Positions 44,000 to 52,602 are shown, numbered from the stretch's first letter. The stretch is 64,000 nt of DNA from CAYYYG01 sp964490875 (GCA_964490875.1 CAZBEF010000002.1:62001-126000); one strand, 5' to 3'. A program made the numbers and translations. The notes: generated from the sequence alone by a model not told the origin.

Positions 44000-45546
44000 A
44001 AATATCCGTCATCATTGTTCATTGGAACACGGTCGATCATCTGAAGAATCTGCTGTCGCGGCTTAATGATAGTTCAATGGAAGTTATTGTGATTGATAAT
44101 AATTCTTCTGAAAAAATAAATGAACTGACAACAAAATATAAAAATGCAACCTTCATTAAAAATGAAATCAACCATGGGTATGCGATGGCCTGCAACCAGG
44201 GAGCTGCAATTGCAAAAGGGGAGTGGCTGCTGTTTTTAAATCCTGATGTTGAAGTCACACCGGATCAGATAATGATGATGATTGAGCAGGCGGAAGAAAA
44301 AAATTTTGTTGCCTGTTCGCCAAAACCCGAATCCAAAGATTATCAAAAAACAGTTCCAACAGTTTGGTCGCTATTAGAAGAATTTACTCCTTTAAATAAG
44401 TTGATGACAAATACTGGAAAAGTTTACACTCTCACGGGCGGATGTCTGCTTATAAAATCAGAAATTCTCCGCAAACTCGGCGGCTGGGATGAACGATTTT
44501 TCCTGTGGTTTGAAGACAGCGACCTGACAAAAAGACTGATAGATAATACCTATAAAATCGGGTGGATTGACACCCCAGTTAAACATGTCGGCGGGGCTTC
44601 GTTTCAAGCTTTGGATTCACAGCGCAAACGCGATATCTTTTTTCATTCGATGGATGTTTACTCACGAAAACATTTTTCATTTTGGGGGAAATTAGTTATT
44701 TCATTCATTAAAAAAAGATACTCTAAACGAAAAGTATTGCCAGCCATGGAGAATGGCGTGTCGATAACCGTGCCTAACATGAAACTTTCAATTCTCGAGA
44801 AATTTTTTGAAGATAACAGTAAATTTCTCAATAAAATTGATGAATTAATTATTGTTACAAGCGCAATTAAAAATGATGATGTATGGGATTGGCGGAAAAA
44901 ACATCCACAGGTTCGGTTTATTCTTCTTCAGAAAAATAAAGGTGTGGCTTCAACAATAAATGTGGGGCACAGAGTTACGGCAACGGAATGGATTGGCACG
45001 GTGAATGATGATACCATACTTTCTGAAAACTGGATAGAAAAATGTCTGGAATGTAATGCAAAAGATGTTGGTGTGTTAAACCCGATCATTTATCATCCCA
45101 ATGGTGAAATGGAAAGCGCCGGAGTTAAAATATTGAAAAAAGGGAAAGCAGAAGCAATTAAAACCATAAAACAAGACGAAACGTGTGTTGAAGCCGATGC
45201 CGTGAATGCGGCAATTATTTTATATAAAAATGAAGCCTTGAATGCAGCAGGAATTTTTGATGAAAAATTCGGATCATATCTGGAAGATATTGATTTGTCG
45301 CTTAGAATTAAACGAAACGGCTGGAAAAATATTATATGTTTACATGCACCGGTGACACATATTGGACAATCAACTTCTTCAAAAACAATGTGGAAAATTA
45401 AACCATGGCTAGATTTTAGGAACTGGTTTTATGTAATTTTAAAAAACTGGAGTATTTCAGATCTGATTGTGTACTCGCCAATAATTATTGTAGAGCGGAT
45501 GAGGAATCTTTCCGGGGTGCTGAAAAGTATTCAAAAATCTAGATAA
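43996..45546 (+). CDS. Two-domain family 2 glycosyltransferase
   Basis: 516 residues, two GT-A units. First (1-235): SVIIVHWNTVDHLKNLL, EVIVIDNNSSEKIN, NHGYAMACNQGAAIAKGEWLLFLNPDVEV, FFLWFEDSDLTKRLI with the ED motif. Second (about 245-500): IDELIIVTSAIKNDD, VRFILLQKNKGVASTINVGHR, WIGTVNDDTILSENWIE with NDD, FGSYLEDIDLSLRIKRNGW. Both appear complete in the donor-site motifs, so the enzyme could add two sugars or polymerise. Neighbouring flippase overlaps it. Confidence 0.85.
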   Translation: MKISVIIVHWNTVDHLKNLLSRLNDSSMEVIVIDNNSSEKINELTTKYKNATFIKNEINHGYAMACNQGAAIAKGEWLLFLNPDVEVTPDQIMMMIEQAEEKNFVACSPKPESKDYQKTVPTVWSLLEEFTPLNKLMTNTGKVYTLTGGCLLIKSEILRKLGGWDERFFLWFEDSDLTKRLIDNTYKIGWIDTPVKHVGGASFQALDSQRKRDIFFHSMDVYSRKHFSFWGKLVISFIKKRYSKRKVLPAMENGVSITVPNMKLSILEKFFEDNSKFLNKIDELIIVTSAIKNDDVWDWRKKHPQVRFILLQKNKGVASTINVGHRVTATEWIGTVNDDTILSENWIEKCLECNAKDVGVLNPIIYHPNGEMESAGVKILKKGKAEAIKTIKQDETCVEADAVNAAIILYKNEALNAAGIFDEKFGSYLEDIDLSLRIKRNGWKNIICLHAPVTHIGQSTSSKTMWKIKPWLDFRNWFYVILKNWSISDLIVYSPIIIVERMRNLSGVLKSIQKSR

Positions 45547-45553
45547 CTATTGT

Positions 45554-45559
45554 TATAAT
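45554..45559 (+). promoter_or_regulatory. Extended -10 TGT-TATAAT
   Basis: TATAAT preceded by TGT, 11 nt before ATG 45571. Confidence 0.5.
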
Positions 45560-45570
45560 GTACTTTTATA

Positions 45571-46077
45571 ATGGTAAATAAAATTTTCAATCTGCTACTT
45601 TTTCTTGTTTATTCATTAAACAGAATTTATCTGAAAATTTTAGGAGTTAAATTCGGAAAAAATTTACAGATAGTTTTAATATACCGAATTGCCGCTGCTA
45701 AGAAAATTAAAATCGGCGACAATGCCTATATCAGACGTTCTGTAACATTAGGTGCCGACAGCGGCATTATAATCGGCGACAATGTGATTATATCCGACTT
45801 CGTCTCATTAATTTCTGCAGATCATAATTATTCGGATCCACATAAACTTATTTCCGAGCAAGGGCTGAAGATAGAAGACAAACCGATTGTTATTGAAGAT
45901 AATGTCTGGATTGGCGAAAAAGCCACAATCTTAAAACGTGTTCATGTCGGAAAAGGAGCCATTATTGGCGCAGGGGCAGTAGTTACAAAAGATGTCCCGG
46001 CATTCGCCATAGCAGCTGGCAATCCGGCAAAAATTATTAAGTACCGCTTTAAACAAGCTCCAAAATCACGCAGTTAA
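45571..46077 (+). CDS. Left-handed beta-helix acyltransferase (WbbJ/WbpD-like)
   Basis: 168 residues. Hydrophobic N-terminal helix, then hexapeptide repeats from IKIGDNAYIRRSVTLGAD to VWIGEKATILKRVHVGKGAIIGAGAVVTKDVP; DHNYSDPHKLI contains the likely catalytic His loop, and NPAKIIKYR is a typical end. It would O- or N-acetylate a sugar; it could supply the last step of a WbpD-type diacetamido-uronate route, though it lies 18 kb from the other genes. Convergent 4-nt overlap with the next gene. Confidence 0.88.
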   Translation: MVNKIFNLLLFLVYSLNRIYLKILGVKFGKNLQIVLIYRIAAAKKIKIGDNAYIRRSVTLGADSGIIIGDNVIISDFVSLISADHNYSDPHKLISEQGLKIEDKPIVIEDNVWIGEKATILKRVHVGKGAIIGAGAVVTKDVPAFAIAAGNPAKIIKYRFKQAPKSRS

Positions 46078-46901
46078 ACCGCAGCAAATTCTACAGAAAA
46101 TTTCAGCTTCATTTCCCACAGAGAATTCGGCGAAACCAGAATAGGATTATTATCTATGGCATAATCTAAACCGCAAACCGGTTCAAAACAGACAAAATTA
46201 AAGTCCGGCTTATTTATGGCCTGCGACCATACGGCAACTTGTGTAATCTTAGATCCGTTTGCGCTGATATCTTTGATGTCAATTGTTCTATCTGGGAAAT
46301 GCAGTGCAGCTGATTTATCAAATGTAAATCGGTCGTCTGGTGGATTATTATCCCAATCTATTGCCGATGCATCAAAACCGGACAGCCCAGAAACCTTTAT
46401 ATGTTTCTTTTCTTCATGTTCAATATCCCAATATGGATGAATGCCGGGGGAAATAGGAAGATCTTTACTGTCAATATTTTTGACAACAAGACCATACTCC
46501 ATAGCTCCATTTTCATGAAGTGATATGGTAAGTGCGGCTTCGAAGGAATAGGGATATTCCTGTTTTGCATCTGAAGGAATGTGATAAGATGAGAGATTCA
46601 TTTGGAGGGAGGTTGCCGATACATGTTCTACTTTCCATGTAGAATCACGCCCAAAACCATGCTGGCGTGTTTTACTTGATTTACCAAAATACGGAAAAAG
46701 TATCGGAATCCCGCTTCGCTTTTTTGTTGAACCACGATAAAGCACATCAAAATACTCATGAGAATGCGGGTGCTTCACCTTCCAGCTGGTTACATATCCG
46801 CCTTCCGGATCGATAGTAACAATACCGTGGGATGTCTGCAACACATATTCGTCTGCTTTACTTCCATCGGAGTATGTATGAGTATAAGTAGATTTGTGCA
46901 T
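46074..46901 (-). CDS. Aldose 1-epimerase family protein (hexose-phosphate mutarotase-like)
   Basis: 275 residues, galactose-mutarotase fold. IDPEGGYVTSWKV near the N-terminus, GIPILFPYFGKS, GFGRDSTWKVE, SPGIHPYWDIEH with the catalytic His, and FVCFEPVCGLDYAIDN with the catalytic Glu. Related to YeaD-type D-hexose-6-phosphate epimerases as well as GalM; the exact substrate is open. Transcribed toward the acyltransferase gene, overlapping it by 4 nt. Confidence 0.85.
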   Translation of the reverse strand: MHKSTYTHTYSDGSKADEYVLQTSHGIVTIDPEGGYVTSWKVKHPHSHEYFDVLYRGSTKKRSGIPILFPYFGKSSKTRQHGFGRDSTWKVEHVSATSLQMNLSSYHIPSDAKQEYPYSFEAALTISLHENGAMEYGLVVKNIDSKDLPISPGIHPYWDIEHEEKKHIKVSGLSGFDASAIDWDNNPPDDRFTFDKSAALHFPDRTIDIKDISANGSKITQVAVWSQAINKPDFNFVCFEPVCGLDYAIDNNPILVSPNSLWEMKLKFSVEFAAV

Positions 46902-46933
46902 TGTAGAAATATTTAAAATTTAGGCTTATTTAT

Positions 46934-47057
46934 CGTCATCCTGAGCGTAGCGAAGGATCCCGTTAATAAAGGACCATGGTTATAGCACTCGTGACTTTAC
47001 AACCTTTGGATTATTGGTAACGGGATTGCTTCGTCAGACACTCTCCTCGCAATGACG
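46934..47057. repeat. Imperfect palindromic repeat, direct copy 1 flanking gmd
   Basis: Outer ends CGTCATCCTGAGCG (46934) and CGCAATGACG (47057); inner ends CCCGTTAAT and GGTAACGGGATT pair. Contains the 18-base GGTTATAGCACTCGTGAC (46978-46995), identical in the copy at 48204-48221. No ORF. Fills most of the 206-nt gap before the dehydratase gene. Confidence 0.7.
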
Positions 47058-47107
47058 TATATATTTGCTTAGATAATTCCAAATACGAGCGACGGTCCCT
47101 GCCAGAA

Positions 47108-48082
47108 TTATTTCTTCAGCCTCTGCAAATCGGCGTCTACCATCATCTTCACCAGCTCCTCAAACGTCACTTTTGGCTGCCAATTCAACGCTTTATTCGC
47201 CTTTGTCGCTATACCTTTTAACTCGTGCACTTCTGCCGGCCGCAAAAACTGAGGATCAACCGACACATATTTTTCCCAATCCGTAATTCCAACATGATTA
47301 AACGCCACTTCAACAAACTGGCGGACCGAATGATTCACACCCGTCGCAACTACATAATCATCTGGAGTTTTCTGCTGAAGCATAGCGTGCATTGCCACCA
47401 CATAATCTCCGGCAAATCCCCAGTCTCGTTTAGAATCAAGATTCCCTAAAAATAATTTATCAGACAGGCCGAGTTTAATTCGTGCGACACCATCGGTTAT
47501 CTTGCGTGTTACGAACTGAATCCCGCGGATCGGGGACTCATGATTAAACAAAATTCCATTACATGTAAAAAGTTTGTACGACTCGCGGAAATTAACAGTC
47601 ATCCAATATGCATACAATTTCGCGATTCCATAAGGGCTTCTCGGGCAGAAATGAGTATTTTCATCTTGGATACCATTCTGATTACTGTTGCCAAAAATCT
47701 CGCTTGTTGAAGCCTGATAGAATTTGCTTGCAGGAGAAAATGACTTGAGTGCATTTAAAAGATATAAAACACCGACAGCATTCACCTCGGTTGTAAGCTT
47801 AGCCATATCCCAAGAACCACCAACAAAAGACTGGGCAGCCAAATTGTATACTTCATCTGGACGAATGCTTTTTATAACACTATAAAGTGACGATTCATCT
47901 GTCATATCGCCCTGAACATATTCCACATTTTTTGTGACTCCCAAAAAATCAAGATTACTGAAATTGGGGTTTGAATACCGGCGGATAAGCCCATACACTT
48001 TATAATCTTTCTCCAGAAGTAATTTGGCCAAATACGGTCCATCCTGGCCGAGGATGCCTGTTATGAGTGCTGTTTTTTTCAT
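47108..48082 (-). CDS. gmd: GDP-mannose 4,6-dehydratase
   Basis: 324 residues. Converts GDP-mannose to GDP-4-keto-6-deoxymannose, the precursor of fucose, rhamnose and perosamine. Seen: ALITGILGQDGPYLAKLLLEK (NADP loop), YNLAAQSFVGGSWD, YQASTSEIFGN with Thr/Glu, SPYGIAKLYAYWMTVNFRE with Tyr/Lys, NHESPIRG, DWGFAGDYVVAMHAML and LRPAEVHELKG. It lies between two near-identical ~125-bp repeats in the same orientation, which looks like a mobile or duplicated cassette. No GDP-fucose synthase is next to it. Confidence 0.95.
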   Translation of the reverse strand: MKKTALITGILGQDGPYLAKLLLEKDYKVYGLIRRYSNPNFSNLDFLGVTKNVEYVQGDMTDESSLYSVIKSIRPDEVYNLAAQSFVGGSWDMAKLTTEVNAVGVLYLLNALKSFSPASKFYQASTSEIFGNSNQNGIQDENTHFCPRSPYGIAKLYAYWMTVNFRESYKLFTCNGILFNHESPIRGIQFVTRKITDGVARIKLGLSDKLFLGNLDSKRDWGFAGDYVVAMHAMLQQKTPDDYVVATGVNHSVRQFVEVAFNHVGITDWEKYVSVDPQFLRPAEVHELKGIATKANKALNWQPKVTFEELVKMMVDADLQRLKK

Positions 48083-48154
48083 ATTAGTCTAAATTGTACA
48101 CTACCCGACCTTAAAATTCACCGAAATGTTTAAAATTCATCCAAAATTACTCTA

Positions 48155-48286
48155 CGTCATTGCGAGGAGGAACGACGAAGCAATCCCGTTAACAGAGACC
48201 CCAGGTTATAGCACTCGTGACATTAAAAGCTTTCGATTATTGGTAATGGGATTGCTTCTCCCGACTTCTTCAGGATCGCAATGACG
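48155..48286. repeat. Imperfect palindromic repeat, direct copy 2 flanking gmd
   Basis: Outer ends CGTCATTGCGAGG (48155) and CGCAATGACG (48286); same core order as copy 1, including GGTTATAGCACTCGTGAC at 48204-48221 and GGGATTGCTTC near 48248. Same orientation as copy 1. Confidence 0.7.
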
Positions 48287-48311
48287 TTTGTATCTTATTT
48301 CAGGATTTATA

Positions 48312-48317
48312 TATAAT
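48312..48317 (+). promoter_or_regulatory. -10 box TATAAT of the hexokinase-like gene
   Basis: TATAAT ends 6 nt before ATG 48324. Confidence 0.55.
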
Positions 48318-48323
48318 ATATCC

Positions 48324-49406
48324 ATGTACTCAACAGAAACTCTTCTTGAAATCAAAAAAAATGTAGTTTCAGAACTAATCGAAGCTCAACATGGCAGACC
48401 TTCTAGCTATCCATTTATTCGACATTCCCTATCACAAACAACACAAATTCAGGCCGATGAAACCTTTCAGACATTAGTTATTGGAGGTTCATTTTATCGT
48501 AACGCCTTGCTCAAGAAAGACGAAGGAAAACCTAAAATAATTAAAGATGAATCAGGAGAACTCCCCATATTTAATACTGCAAATTTATTTTTAAAATTTA
48601 TAGAACAGCAATTAGATAAATCTGTACGCCATATTGCAATTAATTTTGCGTATCCGCTTACCCCCATATTACGCCATAATATTTTGGATGGTATTCTTCA
48701 GTCAGGCTCAAAAGAACATAAGTTTGCCGGAATGATAGACAAAACAGTAGGGCGTTTTATAGAAGAGCATATTAAAGAATCATGGAATAAAGAAATTCAT
48801 GTTGCTATAACAAACGATGCAATCTGCCTGTTACTATCGGGACTTCTGCAGAATTCATGGCAATCACTCGCCGCCGGAATTGTGGGTACCGGATTGAATT
48901 TCGCTATTTTCCTCGACGAGTTTACCGCAGTTAACCTGGAAGCAGCTAATTTCAATAAATTTCCACAAAGTGAAGAAGGTGTAGAAATAGACAATCATTC
49001 TGTATTGCCGGGGCAAGCTAAATACGAAAAAGAGACTTCGGGTGCCTACTTGTATCAACATTTCAATCATTACTTAAAAAAACACAATCTTAATTTTTTA
49101 CCGCTAATTTCTACAGAAGAGTTAAACGGTCTTACATATCAAAAAATCCCTAAGATTTCCGAGCTTGCGCAGTCCTTTCTAAATAGATCTGCGCAATTGG
49201 TAGCTGCACAAATTGCGGGAGTGCTTGAATTTTCTAAACGCGACTTAACCTTCATCATGCAAGGAAGTCTTATATGGAACGGTCATGGTTATTTTCAAAT
49301 GCTGAATGACACAGTTCAATTGTTATCTAGCACCTATAATGCTAAATATATCCAGATTAAAGACAGCGATATTTTCGGCGCTGCCGAATTATTTATACAC
49401 TCCTGA
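48324..49406 (+). CDS. Divergent hexokinase-family sugar kinase
   Basis: 360 residues from ATG 48324 (a longer frame reads through the promoter). ASKHA hexokinase layout: phosphate-1 LVIGGSFYR (the family Asp of LDxGGTNFR is Val here), sugar motif INFAYPL, catalytic TNDAICLLLSG (Asp kept), GIVGTGLNFAIF (phosphate-2), glucose-binding NLEAANF, YEKETSGAYL, MQGSLIWNG near the end. It should phosphorylate a hexose, but the lost Asp may change ATP handling. Convergent and adjacent to glmS. Confidence 0.7.
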   Translation: MYSTETLLEIKKNVVSELIEAQHGRPSSYPFIRHSLSQTTQIQADETFQTLVIGGSFYRNALLKKDEGKPKIIKDESGELPIFNTANLFLKFIEQQLDKSVRHIAINFAYPLTPILRHNILDGILQSGSKEHKFAGMIDKTVGRFIEEHIKESWNKEIHVAITNDAICLLLSGLLQNSWQSLAAGIVGTGLNFAIFLDEFTAVNLEAANFNKFPQSEEGVEIDNHSVLPGQAKYEKETSGAYLYQHFNHYLKKHNLNFLPLISTEELNGLTYQKIPKISELAQSFLNRSAQLVAAQIAGVLEFSKRDLTFIMQGSLIWNGHGYFQMLNDTVQLLSSTYNAKYIQIKDSDIFGAAELFIHS

Positions 49407-51167
49407 TTACTTTACTGTCACACTCTTCGCCAGATTCCGCGGTTTATCTGGATCGTACCCCTTCTCCAAAGCCAGATAATATCCTAGAAGCTGGGCAACT
49501 ACGACATTTGGGATGATAGTTGCATCGCAGCAGTTGCCGACTTCAATAAATTCGTCGTAGACTTCATTGTGTTTATCGGAAATACCGATAACATATGCAC
49601 CACGGGCTTTGACTTCGTAGGCGGCCGACAATGTTTCTTCGTACGTTTCGTCTGATGGATTATAAACAATTACCGGAGTTCCTTTTTCGACAAGAGCAAT
49701 GACTCCATGTTTTAATTCACCGGCAGCAAATCCTTCTGAATGAATATACGAAACCTCCTTTATTTTTAAAGAAGATTCAAGCGCGGTAGGGTACGAAACG
49801 CCGCGGCCGAGAATAAAAACATGTTGAGATTTTTCGATGCGTTTTGCAATGGTGCGAATCTTTTCTTTGCGCTGAAGCAAGCGTTCAACTTCGGCAATTG
49901 CTTTTTGAAGATCCAGCACGCCAGCTTCATAATTCCCTGCGAGCTGGTTTGCTAAAAGATATAGTATCGCCACTTTTGCAGTGAATGATTTTGTAGCTAG
50001 CACGCATTTTTCCGGTCCGGCGTTCAGCAGTATTTTTTCATCAGAAATACGATACAACGTTGAGCCAAGAACATTGGTAATACTTATTAATGTGCTCCCT
50101 TTTGCTTTGGCGGCGCGGACTCCAGAAATGATATCGATAGTTTCACCGGATTGAGATAAGGCGATGACTAAAGAATTCTTTTTTAGAAAATCGGTTAGAT
50201 ATTCAAATTCAGAAGCGACACATGCATTGACGTGACGTTTGGTGATTTTAGAAAAGAGATACGAACCGGCCAGACAGGCGTAATATGCAGTACCACATCC
50301 GATGAAATATGAGCCGAATGATTTCTGAATGACAGAAGCCAGATGTGCAATGGTATCCTTTTGAGTTTTAATGATATTGGTAAGCACTTTCGGCTGTTCG
50401 TAAATTTCCTTCATCATATAGTGATCATATGTACCAAGAGATACGCTATTTTTTTCAATTGGTATAGCGATGAATTCAAGTGATTTTTTTCGAAGATTGA
50501 AATCATACAGATCATATTTTTCTCCGACATGCAGAAGTTCATTGTCTTCTAGAAAATATAAATTGTTGGTATAGGGGATTATTGCCGAGCCGTCGGAGGC
50601 GATATAACTTTCGCCATCTTTATGAGCAAAGACGACAGGAGATCCGTTTTTAATTGCGAAAAACTCTTTTTCTTGAGGGAAGAAAATAATCGCCGCATTT
50701 AATCCATGAAGTTTTTTGAATGTATCAACGACAATGGATTTTCGATCAGATTTTCCTGACTTTAATTCTTCTTCAACAAGATGTGCGATGATTTCAGAAT
50801 CCGTTTCAGAGGTAAATGTATGTCCTTTTTTCTGAAGAGCAGACTTTAGATCGCTGAAATTTTCAATAATGCCGTTATGGACAATAACTACTTTCCGATC
50901 ACACGATGTGTGAGGATGCGAATTTTCTACCGTCACACCGCCGTGAGTTGCCCAGCGGGTATGGCCGAATCCAACAGATGAATTAAATTCCGGAAGTTCC
51001 GCACCGCCAATCTTACCAACATGAGTTTCGATAAACAATTCGTCATTTTCTTTGACAAGTGCTACTCCCCAAGAATCATATCCACGATATTCCAAAGACT
51101 TTAAGCCGTCTAAAACGATCTGTCCGGCGTTTTTTTGAGATCCGCGATATGCAAATATGCCACACAT
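49407..51167 (-). CDS. glmS: Glutamine-fructose-6-phosphate aminotransferase (GlmS)
   Basis: 586 residues. Makes glucosamine-6-phosphate from fructose-6-phosphate and glutamine, the first step to UDP-GlcNAc. The N-terminal Ntn glutaminase starts MCGIFAYRG, with Cys2 as nucleophile after Met removal, and has RGYDSWG and VGFGHTRWATHG. The isomerase half has two SIS domains (IGCGTAYYACLAGSYLF, ALSQSGETIDI, ILGRGVSYPTALESSLKIKE, HGVIALVEKGTPVIV) and ends LAKSVTVK, typical of the family. Driven by a strong promoter and a 260-nt structured leader. Confidence 0.96.
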   Translation of the reverse strand: MCGIFAYRGSQKNAGQIVLDGLKSLEYRGYDSWGVALVKENDELFIETHVGKIGGAELPEFNSSVGFGHTRWATHGGVTVENSHPHTSCDRKVVIVHNGIIENFSDLKSALQKKGHTFTSETDSEIIAHLVEEELKSGKSDRKSIVVDTFKKLHGLNAAIIFFPQEKEFFAIKNGSPVVFAHKDGESYIASDGSAIIPYTNNLYFLEDNELLHVGEKYDLYDFNLRKKSLEFIAIPIEKNSVSLGTYDHYMMKEIYEQPKVLTNIIKTQKDTIAHLASVIQKSFGSYFIGCGTAYYACLAGSYLFSKITKRHVNACVASEFEYLTDFLKKNSLVIALSQSGETIDIISGVRAAKAKGSTLISITNVLGSTLYRISDEKILLNAGPEKCVLATKSFTAKVAILYLLANQLAGNYEAGVLDLQKAIAEVERLLQRKEKIRTIAKRIEKSQHVFILGRGVSYPTALESSLKIKEVSYIHSEGFAAGELKHGVIALVEKGTPVIVYNPSDETYEETLSAAYEVKARGAYVIGISDKHNEVYDEFIEVGNCCDATIIPNVVVAQLLGYYLALEKGYDPDKPRNLAKSVTVK

Positions 51168-51431
51168 AGAATGAATATGAATTAATAAAGCAGCTTATAC
51201 AGTAAGAAAGCAGAGTTATGTGTTTTATTTTTGTTCTGCCGATTGCTCCGCAGTGTTGTTTAAAACTTAAGGTTGATAACGCAACCTGAGGGTTTCCGCT
51301 GATACTACCTCGACAATATGTCGGGTGTCCGATCCCGTGAAGTATAGATACTCCACAGCCCTCTCCTCGTTTCCCACCAAATCGGTGGGCCACACGCCTT
51401 TTTTGATAATTTCCACTTTCCTAAAAAGCTT
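51168..51431 (-). ncRNA. Hairpin-rich untranslated leader of glmS (or separate small RNA)
   Basis: From the promoter at 51438-51466 transcription would start near 51431, leaving about 264 nt before the glmS ATG. No ORF with support lies in it. Clear stems (plus-strand numbers): CCCACC 51373-51378 with GGTGGG 51384-51389; GTGAAGTAT 51337-51345 with ATACTCCAC 51348-51356 (one G-U); GACA 51312-51315 with TGTC 51319-51322; AGGTTG 51270-51275 with CAACCT 51282-51287; and GCAGA 51210-51214 with TCTGC 51235-51239, followed by TTTCTT on the transcript. It lacks the motifs of RNase P, tmRNA and 6S RNA, and does not clearly match the glmS ribozyme. Confidence 0.5.
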
Positions 51432-51437
51432 AGTAAG

Positions 51438-51466
51438 AGTATAACCTACGAAGTTTGGTATGTCAA
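51438..51466 (-). promoter_or_regulatory. Near-consensus promoter TTGACA-17-TATACT for the glmS leader
   Basis: Minus strand TTGACA (51466-51461), 17-nt spacer, TATACT (51443-51438). This is the best housekeeping-type promoter in the window. The -35 lies 6 nt after the stop of the SIS gene. Confidence 0.75.
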
Positions 51467-51471
51467 AATGG

Positions 51472-52491
51472 CTAGACTATAGGATTGCCTACCTTATGGA
51501 TTTTTTTGGGATTGTCGACATCTACATGTAAAAATGATGCAAGATTCACGAGCACACCCCAACCGGCGCTGAGCAGACAATAGTTGCCGAAAATTTCGTT
51601 AGTAGAGTAGGGAATGGAATGTTCAAAAAGTGATGAATTATCGATACTGACAACTGAACTGTTTGTTGTACTGCCGAATTTCTTAAAATCATCGATAAAT
51701 GGCCGCATTCCCTTGGGTTCTAAAATAAAAAGACAAGCGCTGTCGATCACTTCTGCAGGGCCGTGGAGAATCTGCGTATCGGCGAAAAACGTTCCCGGCT
51801 TGCGAACCATTTCATTTGTTTTTAAAGCCAGTTCGCCGCCAACTCCGTTATCAAGACCGGCATATAAATACTGATTTGCTTCTGACAATTTCTGAACCAA
51901 TTCGGGAGAAATTTTTTGGGTAATATTTGCCTGAATCGATTGTGCCGCGCTTTTGAATTCTCCGGCTAGATCGGGTAGAGACTTTATTTTCCCCTGAATG
52001 AAAGCGAGATGATATACGAGAGATTCATAGAGAAGTCCTTGTTCCACTACACTTTTAGTTGCCGCCACACCTGTTTCAAAACCGCCTTTTAGAATTATCA
52101 CGTTCTGACATTTCTGAGCTAAAGGAGAATCGGCAACTGCGGTGATACCGATAATTTGCGCGCCTTTCCCCTGCAAATGATCATATAACAACATGGTTTC
52201 TTTCGTTTTTCCAGAATTACTGGAAATAAAAACTACTGTATTTTCAAAATCGGAATACTGCAGAAGATCTGAGGCAAAATAGACATCGATTTTGTTTTCT
52301 ATACCCAGCTTAAGCGCCCTATTTTTGGCATTATTGCCGGGGAAAATAAGACTGCTGCCAAGACCAGAAAAGATGATACGCTTACCGCCGATCTGTTCGG
52401 CAATCTGTTTGGTTTCATTAAAGTCAAATAAATCTGGCAGCTTTACGGTATCAAGCATTTCTTTATAAGTATAAGAGTCGGTGATGTTCAT
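51472..52491 (-). CDS. SIS-domain phosphosugar isomerase/deaminase-like protein
   Basis: 339 residues, two SIS domains without the glutaminase half of GlmS. IIFSGLGSSLIFPGNNAKN, VVFISSNSGKTKETMLLYDH (phosphosugar-binding Ser cluster), GFETGVAATKSVVEQGLLYE (an ATKS strand like GlmS), HGPAEVIDSACLFIL. AgaS/FrlB-like group: possible glucosamine-6-phosphate or related aldose/ketose isomerase. It lies upstream of glmS on the same strand but is separated by the leader with its own promoter. Confidence 0.8.
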   Translation of the reverse strand: MNITDSYTYKEMLDTVKLPDLFDFNETKQIAEQIGGKRIIFSGLGSSLIFPGNNAKNRALKLGIENKIDVYFASDLLQYSDFENTVVFISSNSGKTKETMLLYDHLQGKGAQIIGITAVADSPLAQKCQNVIILKGGFETGVAATKSVVEQGLLYESLVYHLAFIQGKIKSLPDLAGEFKSAAQSIQANITQKISPELVQKLSEANQYLYAGLDNGVGGELALKTNEMVRKPGTFFADTQILHGPAEVIDSACLFILEPKGMRPFIDDFKKFGSTTNSSVVSIDNSSLFEHSIPYSTNEIFGNYCLLSAGWGVLVNLASFLHVDVDNPKKIHKVGNPIV

Positions 52492-52566
52492 ATGAAGTAT
52501 TAGAAAATCGGTATTATGCTGTAATTATACATTTAAATCCGCCTCTTTTATGCACAGAGATGATAA

Positions 52567-52582
52567 TGTGATCTGAATCACA
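52567..52582. promoter_or_regulatory. CRP/FNR-like palindrome
   Basis: TGTGA (52567-52571), 6 nt, TCACA (52578-52582): TGTGATCTGAATCACA fits the CRP half-sites exactly. It lies between the divergent SIS gene and the gene at 52654, 75 and 71 nt from their starts. No CRP-like regulator gene is in the window, so the match could be coincidental. Confidence 0.4.
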
Positions 52583-52602
52583 AAATACATAAAAGTGGCG
52601 TA

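Noticed and set aside
51076..51393. 105-codon minus-strand frame over the glmS start and leader
   Set aside because: It overlaps glmS in another frame and its composition is unlike protein; the region is explained as leader RNA.
51168..51431. RNase P RNA, tmRNA, 6S RNA or glmS ribozyme in the glmS leader
   Set aside because: Diagnostic motifs of each (GAGGAAAGTC/ACAGAA, tRNA-like ends, 6S bubble, AGCGCC core) are not found by eye; left as unknown structured RNA.
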